DNA of 8,793 bases from Anaerolineales bacterium UBA5069 (GTDB taxonomy: Bacteria > Chloroflexota > Anaerolineae > Caldilineales > Caldilineaceae): NCBI GenBank assembly GCA_002415895.1, contig DIAV01000107.1, positions 1 through 8,793 of the forward strand. The letters run 5' to 3'. The notes below the pieces were generated by a model, which made no database searches, had not been told where the DNA came from, and worked only from the letters and a program-made list of their open reading frames with translations. Below are positions 1 through 7,551 of this stretch, piece by piece. The translations under genes and the position numbers were made by a program. Numbering within the stretch: the stretch's first letter is position 1; every line of letters starts with the position of its first letter.

Positions 1-2243
1 GTAATCAGCAGCAGGCGTGCGCCCTGTTGCACAAGCGTTTGCAGATCGGCGGTGTACTTGTTTGCCACCACAATCTCGCCCGCTGCCGCACCGGCAAGGC
101 CTTCGCGCACAGAGTAGCCCAGGCCGCGCAGCGTGGCGGCCAGCGTCGCGTCATCCGCCACACGCAGCGCCACGGTGGCCTCAAGCTGGGGCAAGCAAAC
201 GAGATCGACCTGATTGGTGGCAATCACCGCGCCGCTGTCGTCGCTCCAGGTCGCCGTCACCGTCACAATGCCCGGTGCGTCCAGCGTCACTGTGAAGTCG
301 CCGCTGGGCACGGTCGCGGCGCCCGTCTGCGCGCCTGCGTTCCATGTGACAGCGCCAAACGTTTCTGCGCCGTCAACGCCCTTGGTCTCCACCTGGACGC
401 TGATTGGGTCACCCGGATTGCCGCTCCATGTTTGCGGGCGCAGAACAACCACGTTGTCCTGGTTGATCTCCTTGAGGATGGGGTCCAGCGCATGCTTGAC
501 ATCGCGCTGCATGGTGAGCAGGCCGTTGCATTCCCAATGCACGTCGGTGAGTTCCGTGACGATGTAGCCACCCACGGGATTGTGCAGGCGCATGGTGCTG
601 ATCTCATAGTGCAGGCTGCGCGCCATGTGCTCCTGCGAATCGCGGGCAAAGTCGGCGTAGGAATCAAAGAGCTTGGAGAGACCGCAGGCTTCGTAACGCG
701 TTTCCACGCCATGGGGGTACACAATGCCATCGCCCCAATCGTGGCCGTTCTCCATCCACCATGCTTCCTTGCCCTGCTCCAGGATTGTTGCGGTGTCGGG
801 CAGGCCCCAGTTGCCGAACTCCGAGACGATGAGAGGGAGGTCATCGCGGCGATACTGCGTGTAGTCGCTGGCCCACGCCCAATCAGCGCGTGTGGCGAAG
901 TCGGCCACCCATGCGTCCCATTCCAACGCGTGATCAGGAATGGCACGGTACATGTGGAAGTCATCCAGGTCGCCCACAACGTGTATGTTGTTGCAGCAGG
1001 CAGAGTTGTCCACGATGAGGCGTGTGGGGTCCAGCGCCTTGGCCTCGAAGTAGAAATCGGCCAGCCATTTGCGATGCTCGGGGTTGCGCGGCAGGTCCGT
1101 TCCCCAATTCTCGTTAATGAGAGTCCACGCAAAAATGGAGGCGTGGTTGCCGTCGCGCTCGATAATGGAGCGCAGTGTCGCCTTGGCGCGCGCCGAAGAT
1201 GCGTCGGTGAGCAGCGCGTGGTTGGGGATTTCCGTCCAGACCAGCATGCCCAGGCGATCGGCCACATCATAGTATGCGGGGTCTTCCACCTTGATATGAA
1301 TGCGCAGGCAGTTGAAGCCCAGCGCCTTGAGCTTGTGAATCTGGTCTTCAAGCACCTCGATGCTGGGGGGTGTGTAGATGGTTTCGGCGTAATAGCCCTG
1401 GTCCAGCACGCCGCGCAGATAAACAGGCTCACCGTTGAGGTAGATACGCCCATCGCGCGCCTCAAAGGTGCGGAAGCCGCAGTTGTCCGTGACGGTGTGC
1501 GTCACCGCGCCGTTCTCGCTCAATTCAACCGCAACGCTGTAGAGGTTGGGTGCGTCGGGGCTCCAGAGTTGGGCGTTGCTCACTTGCGCCGAGCCCTTGC
1601 CGTCGCCGTTAAGCGACGCGTCGGCCACGGCTACGCCGTCGGGTCCGTACACGGTGGCCTTGAGAGCCGCGCTTGCAGGCAGCGCGCCTGTCAGCGTGGC
1701 GGCAATGGCAATTGTGCCATCAGCAACAGTGGGCGCCAGTTGAAGGGCGCTGATGTGCAGGGCGGGGCGTAGCTCCATCCACACGCTCTGCCACAGGCCG
1801 CCGATTGATCCATACCAGCTCTGCTTGCCATGGGGCACTTCGCTGAAGGGGTACTCGGGAAAGCGTGAGTGGTCGTCGGTGGCAAGCACAATCCGCACCA
1901 CAATCTCGTTCGTGCCCGGCTGCATCTGGCTGGTAACGTCAAACTCAAAGGGAATGTAGCCGCCCTCATGCTCGCCCACCTGCGCGCCGTTCACCCAAAC
2001 CGTGGCAAAGTAGCTGGCCGCGCCAAAGTGGAGAATTGCGGCGCGCCCCTCAAGCGCGGCGGCCTCAAAGCTGCGGCGGTACCATGCCACGCCGTCGTAG
2101 TAACGCAGGTCTTCAAATTGGGCCTGCCAGGGCAACGGCACGGTTGCGCTGCGCCATTCGCTCATTTGCGCGACATCGGTGCCATCGCTGGGGTCGATCT
2201 GAAAATCCCACACACCATCCAAAGCAATGCGTTCAACATTCAT
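1..2243 (-). CDS. Glycoside hydrolase family 2 enzyme, C-terminus cut by window edge
   Basis: The frame stays open from ATG at 2243 to the left edge, giving 747 full codons with no stop, so the C-terminus is missing. The start is supported by a GAGGAGA ribosome site just upstream. The order fits GH2: an N-terminal jelly-roll sugar-binding domain (about residues 1-170, with WYRRSF and [15 protein letters not shown] motifs), an immunoglobulin-like domain (about 170-265), then a TIM barrel opening with [12 protein letters not shown] (N270). The likely acid/base is E378 in LINENWG and the likely nucleophile E475 in VSEFGNWG. The barrel entrance reads LDQGYY (280-285) rather than the His-Glu-Asp stretch of classic beta-galactosidases, so LacZ activity should not be assumed. 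A further beta-rich segment and a Rossmann-like stretch follow after about residue 575. No signal peptide is seen, so it is probably cytoplasmic. Known GH2 activities include beta-galactosidase, beta-glucuronidase and arabinosidases. The GH51 neighbour suggests an arabinose- or galactose-containing substrate, but this is inference. Confidence 0.93.
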   Translation of the reverse strand, partial: MNVERIALDGVWDFQIDPSDGTDVAQMSEWRSATVPLPWQAQFEDLRYYDGVAWYRRSFEAAALEGRAAILHFGAASYFATVWVNGAQVGEHEGGYIPFEFDVTSQMQPGTNEIVVRIVLATDDHSRFPEYPFSEVPHGKQSWYGSIGGLWQSVWMELRPALHISALQLAPTVADGTIAIAATLTGALPASAALKATVYGPDGVAVADASLNGDGKGSAQVSNAQLWSPDAPNLYSVAVELSENGAVTHTVTDNCGFRTFEARDGRIYLNGEPVYLRGVLDQGYYAETIYTPPSIEVLEDQIHKLKALGFNCLRIHIKVEDPAYYDVADRLGMLVWTEIPNHALLTDASSARAKATLRSIIERDGNHASIFAWTLINENWGTDLPRNPEHRKWLADFYFEAKALDPTRLIVDNSACCNNIHVVGDLDDFHMYRAIPDHALEWDAWVADFATRADWAWASDYTQYRRDDLPLIVSEFGNWGLPDTATILEQGKEAWWMENGHDWGDGIVYPHGVETRYEACGLSKLFDSYADFARDSQEHMARSLHYEISTMRLHNPVGGYIVTELTDVHWECNGLLTMQRDVKHALDPILKEINQDNVVVLRPQTWSGNPGDPISVQVETKGVDGAETFGAVTWNAGAQTGAATVPSGDFTVTLDAPGIVTVTATWSDDSGAVIATNQVDLVCLPQLEATVALRVADDATLAATLRGLGYSVREGLAGAAAGEIVVANKYTADLQTLVQQGARLLLI

Positions 2244-2272
2244 ACGGCTATCTCCTCGTATTGTTGGGGTGA

Positions 2273-2292
2273 GTGCGCCGTTCTCGGCGCAC
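2273..2292 (-). other. Perfect 8-bp hairpin in the GH2 5' leader
   Basis: GTGCGCCG (2273-2280) and CGGCGCAC (2285-2292) are perfect inverted repeats around a 4-nt loop, AGAA on the transcribed strand. The hairpin lies about 30 nt upstream of the GH2 start and just before its ribosome site. No T-rich tail follows it on the minus strand, so it is not a standard intrinsic terminator. It may stabilise the GH2 message after processing or affect translation. Confidence 0.55.
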
Positions 2293-2295
2293 AGT

Positions 2296-2327
2296 GCATA
2301 CTTCAAGACAAACGGCTTCGAGTATGC
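2296..2327 (-). promoter_or_regulatory. Alternative hairpin (possible antiterminator) in the GH2 leader
   Basis: GCATACT at 2296-2302 is the perfect inverse of AGTATGC at 2321-2327. Three further pairs form between 2305-2307 and 2316-2318 across a 2x2 internal loop, leaving an 8-nt loop. This stem uses 2316-2318 and 2321-2327, which overlap the 3' arm and loop of the 2313-2341 hairpin, so the two cannot form together. That is the arrangement of an attenuator, though no ligand-binding domain or leader peptide was recognised. The GCATAC core also resembles the elements at the regulator's promoter, so a DNA operator is an alternative reading. Confidence 0.4.
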
Positions 2328-2341
2328 TGCACCCGAAGCCG
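2305..2341 (-). terminator. Terminator-like hairpin between GH51 and GH2
   Basis: CGGCTTCG (2313-2320) pairs perfectly with CGAAGCCG (2334-2341), an 8-bp GC-rich stem with a 13-nt loop. On the minus strand it is followed at once by TTTGTCTT (2312-2305), a T-rich but interrupted tail. This fits a weak or partial intrinsic terminator that would lower GH2 expression relative to GH51. The large loop and the broken T-tract argue against a strong terminator. Confidence 0.42.
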
Positions 2342-2362
2342 CTCGTTTATATCTTGACAAAG

Positions 2363-2388
2363 GGTGTGTTCTGAGAGCAGAACCCACC
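2363..2388 (-). other. 11-bp imperfect hairpin just after the GH51 stop
   Basis: Positions 2363-2373 pair with 2378-2388 in 10 of 11 positions (one mismatch, 2367/2384) around a 4-nt loop. On the minus strand the tail is CTTTGTC, a short T-run. The hairpin begins 9 nt after the GH51 stop codon. It could be a leaky terminator or a 3' end that protects the GH51 message. It is the first of several structures packed into the 154-nt gap between the two hydrolase genes. Confidence 0.5.
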
Positions 2389-2397
2389 GCGGCCGCA

Positions 2398-3888
2398 TCA
2401 GGCAGCAACGGTCAGAATTGCGGTGAACGACATGGGCGGCAACGCGAACGTTGCTTTGCCGTCAGCCACTGCCGGCACGTCAACCTGCTGGGCAGTCAGT
2501 CGGTTAGGCTCTTCCCACGTGTTGAATTCCTTGGGGTCGGTGCCCGCCATCTGCCAGACTTCGCGCAGGGCCGGCGCGCCATCCTGCCAGATCAAGTCGG
2601 TCTCCAGCGTATCCGTTTGGCTGCGGTTGACAATGAAGACCGCGCCTGCACCCGTTTCGGGGTCGTGGCTGGCGGAGACATCGAGCGCGGATACGTCACC
2701 GTAGCGCTTGGTCGCGATTTTGGGCGCATTCACCAGCACGTCGAGCGCGTTGCCGCGCGCATTGTTGCTGACGAGCTTGAAGGGATAGTAGGAAGACTGA
2801 AGCAACATGCCGTCGGTGCGGGTGTGAATCCAGGAAATGATGTTGACAATCTGCGCGACGCAGGCAATCTTAAGGACATTGCTCTTGCGCAGGAAGACGT
2901 TGAGCCACTGCGCAACGACCAGTGCATCCTCAAGGTTGTAGATTTCCTCGGCCAGGTGGGGGCGCTCGGCCCAGTCGCCTTCCACCGCGTCACCCTTATA
3001 CCAGACCTGCCACTCGTCCCACGAGAGGTAGACGTCGTGCTCGCTGCGCTTGAGCGCCTTGACGTAGCGCAGCACGCCTTCGAGCGTGTCCACATACTTC
3101 TCAAAGGCGACGGCGCTGGCCAGGAAGCTGGTGGTGTCGTTGTCGCGGTTGCCGGCGTAGTAGTGGATGGAGAGGTAATCCACCTTCTCCCAGGCATGCT
3201 CCAGTGCAATGCGGTCCCATTCGGGATAGGTGGGCATCATGTCGTTGGAGGAGCCGCAGAGCACCGTCTCAATGGTGGGATCAATCCACTTCATCATCTT
3301 GGCGGCTTCGAGCGCTTTTGCCCCGTAGGCGTGGGCGTCGAGGTGGCCAATCTGCCAGGGGCCATCCATCTCGTTGCCCACACACCAGTACTTGACGTTG
3401 TGGGGCTCGGGGTAGCCGTGCTTGGCGCGCAGGTCGGCGTAGTAGGTGCCTGTGGGCGAGTTGCAGTATTCCACCAGATCAGCCGCAGCCTGGATGGTGC
3501 CTGTGCCCATGTTAACGGCGAGCATGGGCGCTGTGCCCACTTCGCGACACCACTCAATAAACTCGTTGGTGCCGAACTCGTTGGTTTCGGTGGATTGCCA
3601 CGCCAGCTCGCGGCGGCGCGGGCGTTCGGCCTTGGGGCCAACGCCGTCGAGCCAGTTGTAGCCGCTGAGGAAGTTGCCACCCGGATAGCGCACGGCGGCG
3701 TAGCCCTGGTCGCGCATGGCCTGGATCACATCCATGCGGAAGCCGCGTTCGTCGGCCAGCGGGGAGGCCGGATCGTACATACCTTCGTAGACGCAGCGGC
3801 CCATGTGCTCGGCAAAGCCGCTGAAGAGGAGCGGTGAGATGGGTGCAATTGTGCGGGAGGAGTCAAGCAGGATTTGTGCGGTTGGCAT
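2398..3888 (-). CDS. abfA: GH51 alpha-L-arabinofuranosidase
   Basis: This 496-residue protein has the length and architecture of bacterial GH51 enzymes: a TIM barrel with a C-terminal beta-sandwich. They remove terminal alpha-L-arabinofuranosyl groups from arabinan and arabinoxylan fragments with retention of configuration. Family signatures include [17 protein letters not shown] (24-40), [14 protein letters not shown] (66-79), [15 protein letters not shown] (168-182) and [10 protein letters not shown] (288-297). E173 in GNE is the likely acid/base and E292 in DEW the likely nucleophile. These sit almost where the residues of the Geobacillus stearothermophilus enzyme do (E175 and E294, from knowledge of the family). 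There is no signal peptide, so it acts on imported oligosaccharides. The ATG at 3888 has only a weak AGG 7 nt upstream. It stops with TGA and is followed by a structured 154-nt gap before GH2. The family call is firm; exact substrate preference cannot be read from sequence. Confidence 0.97.
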   Translation of the reverse strand: MPTAQILLDSSRTIAPISPLLFSGFAEHMGRCVYEGMYDPASPLADERGFRMDVIQAMRDQGYAAVRYPGGNFLSGYNWLDGVGPKAERPRRRELAWQSTETNEFGTNEFIEWCREVGTAPMLAVNMGTGTIQAAADLVEYCNSPTGTYYADLRAKHGYPEPHNVKYWCVGNEMDGPWQIGHLDAHAYGAKALEAAKMMKWIDPTIETVLCGSSNDMMPTYPEWDRIALEHAWEKVDYLSIHYYAGNRDNDTTSFLASAVAFEKYVDTLEGVLRYVKALKRSEHDVYLSWDEWQVWYKGDAVEGDWAERPHLAEEIYNLEDALVVAQWLNVFLRKSNVLKIACVAQIVNIISWIHTRTDGMLLQSSYYPFKLVSNNARGNALDVLVNAPKIATKRYGDVSALDVSASHDPETGAGAVFIVNRSQTDTLETDLIWQDGAPALREVWQMAGTDPKEFNTWEEPNRLTAQQVDVPAVADGKATFALPPMSFTAILTVAA

Positions 3889-3912
3889 GAAAGAACCTGT
3901 GGTTTCCTGGCG

Positions 3913-3938
3913 CGCTTGTGCGCCTTTGCGCCGAAGCG
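3913..3938 (-). other. GC-rich hairpin in the permease-GH51 gap
   Basis: In the 89-nt gap 3889-3977, CGCTT (3913-3917) pairs with AAGCG (3934-3938), and GCGC (3920-3923) pairs with GCGC (3928-3931), with a 2x2 internal mismatch and a 4-nt loop. Competing GGCGC/GCGCC pairings are possible (3909-3913 with 3920-3924 or 3928-3932). There is no T-tract. It may act in message processing between the transporter and enzyme genes, and it lies just upstream of the weak GH51 ribosome site. Confidence 0.35.
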
Positions 3939-3977
3939 ACGTGAGATTGACGTATCAGAAACTACGCATTGCAGATG

Positions 3978-4856
3978 CTACTGCCCGGCCAGACCAGCCG
4001 TGGTGACGCCGGCGATAATCTTGCGCTGGAAGAAGGCGTAGAAGATCATCACGGGCATGGTGGCAATGAACGCACCGGCAAACGCAAGACCGCGCTGGAC
4101 ATAGCTGCCCTGCTGGAGCACCACCAGACCAATGGGCAGTGTGAGCTTCACCTGGTCCGAGAGGACAATCAGCGGCCAGAAGAGGTCGTTCCAGAGCCCC
4201 AGGAAGGAGAAGATGGCGAGCGCAACGAGCGCACCGCGCACCAGTGGCAGGCAGATCTGCCAGTAGATGCGGAACTTGGACGCGCCGTCCACACGCGCGG
4301 CATCTTCAAGGTCACTGGGTATTGAGTAGAAGTGCTGGCGTAACAGGAAGATGCCCGTCACCGACGCCGCCGCCGGCCACCAAATGGCGTGATAGGAGTT
4401 GAGCAGTTTGAGATCACGCAGGAGCAGGAAGGAGGGGATCAGCGTAATCGCGGCGGGAATCATCAGGCTGAAGAGCAGCAGCGAAAAGAGGGCGGACTTG
4501 CCGGGAAAGGGCAGCCGTGCGAAGGCGTAACCGCTGAGCGACGAAATGAAGAGAATGACAACCGTGCCCACGCTGGCCACGAGCAGGCTGTTGGTAAACC
4601 AGCGCACCATGGGGATGAGCGGATCGGCAAAAATCTTGCGGAAGTTCTGCAAGGTGATCGGCTGCGGAAGCCAACGGATGGGCATGAGGTACTGGTCGTT
4701 CTCCGTCGTAAACGCCATCGTAATCATATACAGGATAGGGATAAAGATGATCAGAATCAGTGGCGCCATGACAAGCCACAGGAGCAGCGAACGCTTGAGT
4801 GTCTTGTCCATCCCTTTGCGCTTGTAGGTTTGCGTGTTTTGCGTGAGCGTGGCCAT
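3978..4856 (-). CDS. CUT1 sugar ABC transporter permease, MalG-like
   Basis: A 292-residue inner-membrane subunit of a carbohydrate ABC importer. Hydrophobic segments are visible at about 23-47, 87-110, 122-145, 155-172, 209-232 and 258-280, giving six membrane spans, and the N-terminus is basic. The EAA loop that docks the ATPase is at about 184-204 ([21 protein letters not shown]). The protein ends in VTTAGLAGQ; a short tail close to a GLTAGAVKG-like end is typical of the MalG side of the pair. An AGGA ribosome site precedes the ATG at 4856; M16 is an alternative start but lacks better support. Only 16 nt separate it from the preceding permease, so the two are almost certainly co-transcribed and form a heterodimer. 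The substrate is inferred from the neighbouring arabinosidase. Confidence 0.96.
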   Translation of the reverse strand: MATLTQNTQTYKRKGMDKTLKRSLLLWLVMAPLILIIFIPILYMITMAFTTENDQYLMPIRWLPQPITLQNFRKIFADPLIPMVRWFTNSLLVASVGTVVILFISSLSGYAFARLPFPGKSALFSLLLFSLMIPAAITLIPSFLLLRDLKLLNSYHAIWWPAAASVTGIFLLRQHFYSIPSDLEDAARVDGASKFRIYWQICLPLVRGALVALAIFSFLGLWNDLFWPLIVLSDQVKLTLPIGLVVLQQGSYVQRGLAFAGAFIATMPVMIFYAFFQRKIIAGVTTAGLAGQ

Positions 4857-4872
4857 TGTCAGTTCCTGTCAG

Positions 4873-5799
4873 CTAATACTCGGTGCGACGACGCATGACG
4901 GCAAAGAGGGTGGCGGCGACAACTATCATGATCGCAGCCAATGCTACCGAAATGGTGGACGCATATCCGAATCGGAAGAATTTCCACGCTGTTTCATACA
5001 GGTACTGCACCGCCGAACGCGATGCGTTGCCTGGACCGCCCGCCGTGATGATGTAGGGTTGGGCAAAGACCTGCATGTGCGAAATGAACTGTGTGACCAC
5101 CACAAAGAGCATTGTCGGCATGATGAGGGGGAGCGTAATGTGGCGGAATGAGCGCAGGGCGTTGGCCCCGTCAATCTTGGCGGCCTCATACAATTGCTCA
5201 GGGATGTTATGCAGACCTGCTATGAAGACCAGCATGGGGAAGCCGAAAGTCCACCACACGGTTGTTATCGAGAGTGAGGGTATGACAAGGTTTGGATTCC
5301 CCAGCCACGAAATACGGTCTATCCCAATTTCTGTGAGGAAGTAGTTGATAATGCCCAACTGTGTGTCCCAAATGCGCAGGCCGATGATGCCCAGCACCGA
5401 AACCGAGAGAATGCCGGGCGCATAGAAGAGCACACGCAGGAATTCACCACCGATAAAATTGTGCTTGAGCGCTGATGCCACCAGCAGTGCAAGCACAACG
5501 TTGATGATAACCGTCATCAACATGAACTGCGCCGTATTGCCAAGCACTTCCCAGAAGACTTTGTCGTTCCAGAGCGCCTGGTAGTTGGCAAAGCCAATGA
5601 ACTTCTGATCCTTCAGCATGATCTTCCAGTCGTACATGCTGATTTGGATACCGCGGGCAATGGGGTAAAGCAGAAAAACCGAGAAGAGAAGGAGGTGCGG
5701 CAGGATAAAGAGGTAGTTGGGAAGCTGCTTTTTCAGCGACTTCCAACCTTTCTCATTGCGTTCGGCAGGCAATGCGGCGGGAAGGGTGGATGCGGCCAT
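4873..5799 (-). CDS. CUT1 sugar ABC transporter permease, MalF-like
   Basis: A 308-residue inner-membrane permease, partner of the next gene. A cytoplasmic basic N-terminus is followed by hydrophobic segments at about 29-49, 88-110, 124-144, 170-195, 228-250 and 280-302. The EAA loop is at about 201-225 ([20 protein letters not shown]), and the GGPG motif (254-257) common in MalF/UgpA-type subunits is present. The length matches compact MalF/UgpA relatives rather than E. coli MalF, which has a large extra periplasmic domain. A GGAGTGA ribosome site precedes the ATG at 5799. It lies 82 nt downstream of the binding-protein gene, with a strong hairpin in between that probably sets a lower permease level than binding-protein level. 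Confidence 0.96.
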   Translation of the reverse strand: MAASTLPAALPAERNEKGWKSLKKQLPNYLFILPHLLLFSVFLLYPIARGIQISMYDWKIMLKDQKFIGFANYQALWNDKVFWEVLGNTAQFMLMTVIINVVLALLVASALKHNFIGGEFLRVLFYAPGILSVSVLGIIGLRIWDTQLGIINYFLTEIGIDRISWLGNPNLVIPSLSITTVWWTFGFPMLVFIAGLHNIPEQLYEAAKIDGANALRSFRHITLPLIMPTMLFVVVTQFISHMQVFAQPYIITAGGPGNASRSAVQYLYETAWKFFRFGYASTISVALAAIMIVVAATLFAVMRRRTEY

Positions 5800-5824
5800 G
5801 GCTCACTCCATATAAGAGAACGAC

Positions 5825-5867
5825 CCGCAGGTCGATGCGCCCTTGCACAGGGCGCATCGACCTGCGG
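5825..5867 (-). other. Perfect 19-bp intergenic hairpin after the binding-protein gene
   Basis: Positions 5825-5843 and 5849-5867 are exact inverted repeats (19 bp) around a 5-nt loop. The tail on the minus strand (GTCGTTCTCTTATAT) is only mildly T-rich, so full termination is unlikely. In sugar-importer operons, hairpins between the binding-protein and permease genes are known to protect the upstream message and give unequal expression, as between malE and malF in E. coli. That role is inferred here from position and structure. Confidence 0.75.
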
Positions 5868-5878
5868 AACCGCGGTTC
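5867..5878. repeat. 12-bp perfect palindrome at the binding-protein stop
   Basis: GAACCGCGGTTC is fully self-complementary. It lies 3 nt past the TAA stop of the binding-protein gene and abuts the 19-bp hairpin. In RNA it could only form a 4-bp stem with a tight loop, or it could act as a DNA site. Its function is unknown. Confidence 0.5.
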
Positions 5879-5881
5879 TAG

Positions 5882-7315
5882 TTACGGGCGATCGAGGACT
5901 GCCTGAATGACTGCATTGCCATCCTTAAGGGCCTGGGCAACGTCGGCGTCGGCGCTCGAAAGAGCATTGCCAACGGCAACTTCGTATGCAGTCTGAATTT
6001 CGATGAAGTACTTGCTGGAGAAGTCGGTGCTGCCGATTGCATTGAACTGCTCGGCGGCCTTGGCAACCGACGGGATTGCCTGAACTTCGGGCAGAGCCTG
6101 GACGGCCTTGAGGGCGGGAACCTGGCCGGAGGTGGCCCAGTAGGCGCCATTCTCGACGAGGAACTTCATCATGGCTTCGGCTTCGGCCTTGCCCTTTTCA
6201 TCAACGCCCGTCGGAACAGACATGACGTGCGAGTCAAACTTCACGGCCTGTTTGCCATCCGGGGCGAGCGAATTCACGAATGCGGTCTGCGTGAAGGCGG
6301 CCACGTCCGGGTTGTCGCGCATGAAGCCGTTGGTCCAGGTGCCTTCCCACATGAAGGCGAGCTTGCTGTTCTTGTAGAGGTCGCCGGCCCACATCTTGCC
6401 AGGGACGTTCGGCGGTGCAACATAGTACTTGTACATCAGGTCGTGCCAGTACTGGATGGCGGCAATGGCTTCGGGGCTGTCAAGCGTAGCGGTCTTGCCG
6501 TCTGCGCTGATGACGGAAGCGCCGAACTGCCACAGTGTGCTGGGCACGGTAAAGCGCGGCCAGGTGAATTCCATGGCCCAAACGTCAACATTGGCGGGGT
6601 CAAAGCCTTCGTCGGTCGGGTGCTTGCCATTGACGTCGGTGGTGATCTTCTGCGCCCATTCAATGAACTCGGCGCCGTTGGCAGGCAGCTTCTCGGGGTC
6701 GAGGCCGGCAGCCTTGATCAGTTCGACGTTGTACCACAACAGCCAACCATGGTTGTCAAACGGAACGGCCATGATCTGGTCGTCAACGGTGATGCCCTTG
6801 ATGAGCGCTTCGTTGAACGCATCGGCGCCAAGGCCATCCTGCGTGTAGAAGTCATCCAGTGGCTGCATCAGGCCTTCGTTGGCCATCTGCGCAACTTCGG
6901 CTGCGTGGAAGATGACCATGTCGGGCGGTGTGCCGGCGGCAACGGCCGTCGGATACTTCTGGAAGAAGAGGTCCCACGGAATGCCCTGGGACTCAAAGCA
7001 TGCTTCGGGGTTGGCTTCGGCATACTGGGTGAGCAGTTCCGAGAAGACGGCGCCGTCGGAACCCGTCAGACCACTCCACAGCTTCATGGGGTCGTCACAG
7101 GTGCCAAATGCGCTGACCACAGGGGTCGGCTCAGGGGTGGGGAGGCTGGGGTCGAGTGTCGGCTCTTCGGCGACGGTGGCGTCGGTGCCGGCGGCGGCTG
7201 TATCGGCAGCGGCTGTGTCGGCGGGCGCGGCCGGAGCTGCTGCGCCGCCCCCACACGCGCTGATCAGCAGCGCCATCACCATCAAAATCGAGAACAATAC
7301 AGACAGCTTACGCAT
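5882..7315 (-). CDS. Sugar ABC transporter solute-binding lipoprotein
   Basis: A 477-residue extracellular solute-binding protein of the family-1 type used by CUT1 importers. The N-terminus (basic MRK, hydrophobic core, then LISAC) is a lipoprotein signal with the acylated cysteine at C21, so the mature protein is membrane-anchored outside the cytoplasmic membrane. A flexible Gly, Ala/Pro/Thr/Asp-rich linker (about 22-70) separates the anchor from the globular domain, which begins near [10 protein letters not shown] (71-80). Sugar-binding-protein features follow: [21 protein letters not shown], the [15 protein letters not shown] segment, and a [13 protein letters not shown] segment. An AAGGAG ribosome site lies 6 nt before the ATG at 7315. 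It is the first structural gene after the regulator and directly precedes the permeases. The ligand, probably an arabino-oligosaccharide, is inferred from the downstream hydrolases. Confidence 0.96.
   Translation of the reverse strand: MRKLSVLFSILMVMALLISACGGGAAAPAAPADTAAADTAAAGTDATVAEEPTLDPSLPTPEPTPVVSAFGTCDDPMKLWSGLTGSDGAVFSELLTQYAEANPEACFESQGIPWDLFFQKYPTAVAAGTPPDMVIFHAAEVAQMANEGLMQPLDDFYTQDGLGADAFNEALIKGITVDDQIMAVPFDNHGWLLWYNVELIKAAGLDPEKLPANGAEFIEWAQKITTDVNGKHPTDEGFDPANVDVWAMEFTWPRFTVPSTLWQFGASVISADGKTATLDSPEAIAAIQYWHDLMYKYYVAPPNVPGKMWAGDLYKNSKLAFMWEGTWTNGFMRDNPDVAAFTQTAFVNSLAPDGKQAVKFDSHVMSVPTGVDEKGKAEAEAMMKFLVENGAYWATSGQVPALKAVQALPEVQAIPSVAKAAEQFNAIGSTDFSSKYFIEIQTAYEVAVGNALSSADADVAQALKDGNAVIQAVLDRP
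7194..7223 (-). repeat. Two-copy 15-nt tandem repeat in the lipoprotein linker
   Basis: Units 7194-7208 and 7209-7223 match at 13 of 15 positions and encode repeated DTAAA in the linker after the lipobox. It is in frame and looks like simple expansion of a flexible tether, so length variation between strains is plausible. Confidence 0.6.
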
Positions 7316-7551
7316 GCGTTTCTCCTTTTCAAGCTTGAACTACGGAAAATGCGGACTCAAACGGTAAGGGTTTTGTAAAACTGTCCTGCATGTACACATG
7401 GACGAACAACTGTTGATGAACGCGGCCGCAGCCACGTAGCAACCATGGGGGAAGGCGGGTTTTCGGTTGGAAAGTTACGGCTCCGCTCTTTTCTGCAGCG
7501 CGCCGCCCAGCAACCTGCAATCCTTTAGCCATCCAGCGGTTCAATGCCTTT
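7316..7551 (-). promoter_or_regulatory. Leader region of the transport operon with imperfect palindromes
   Basis: This 236-nt gap separates the regulator from the binding-protein gene. No convincing terminator follows the regulator's TAA stop, and no consensus promoter pair was found, so read-through from the regulator promoter is possible. Short symmetric elements cluster near the binding-protein gene: the perfect TTCAAGCTTGAA (7328-7339) just upstream of the ribosome site, GTTTTGTAAAAC (7370-7381, 5-bp arms) and CATGTACACATG (7389-7400, 5-bp arms). The element TCAAACGGTAAG (7357-7368) loosely resembles TGAAACGTATGC at the regulator promoter. Any of these could be an operator; none is proven. 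The distal half (about 7404-7551) shows nothing I can name. Confidence 0.35.

Noticed and set aside
287..1465. Minus-strand frame of 392 codons inside GH2
   Set aside because: It lies in a different frame from the GH2 protein, and its Ser/Arg/Thr/Pro-rich composition is typical of a frame shadow.
27..1772. Long open frame on the + strand (581 codons) opposite the GH2 gene
   Set aside because: The minus-strand frame encodes a clear GH2 protein with both catalytic motifs. The + frame gives no recognisable domain and is explained by GC-biased codon positions.
2345..2374. Promoter-like TATAAA on the minus strand in the GH51-GH2 gap (near 2351)
   Set aside because: The -10-like hexamer is good, but the sequence 17 nt upstream (TCAGAA) is a poor -35 match, and the site lies between hairpins. 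Not strong enough to list as a promoter.
2227..3837. Long open frame on the + strand (536 codons) opposite GH51
   Set aside because: The antisense strand carries an intact GH51 enzyme with GNE and DEW motifs. The + frame crosses the structured gap and shows no family signature.
6227..7378. Open frame on the + strand (383 codons) opposite the binding-protein gene
   Set aside because: It is the complement of a well-supported lipoprotein gene. Its translation is unlike any known protein and has no ribosome site pattern.
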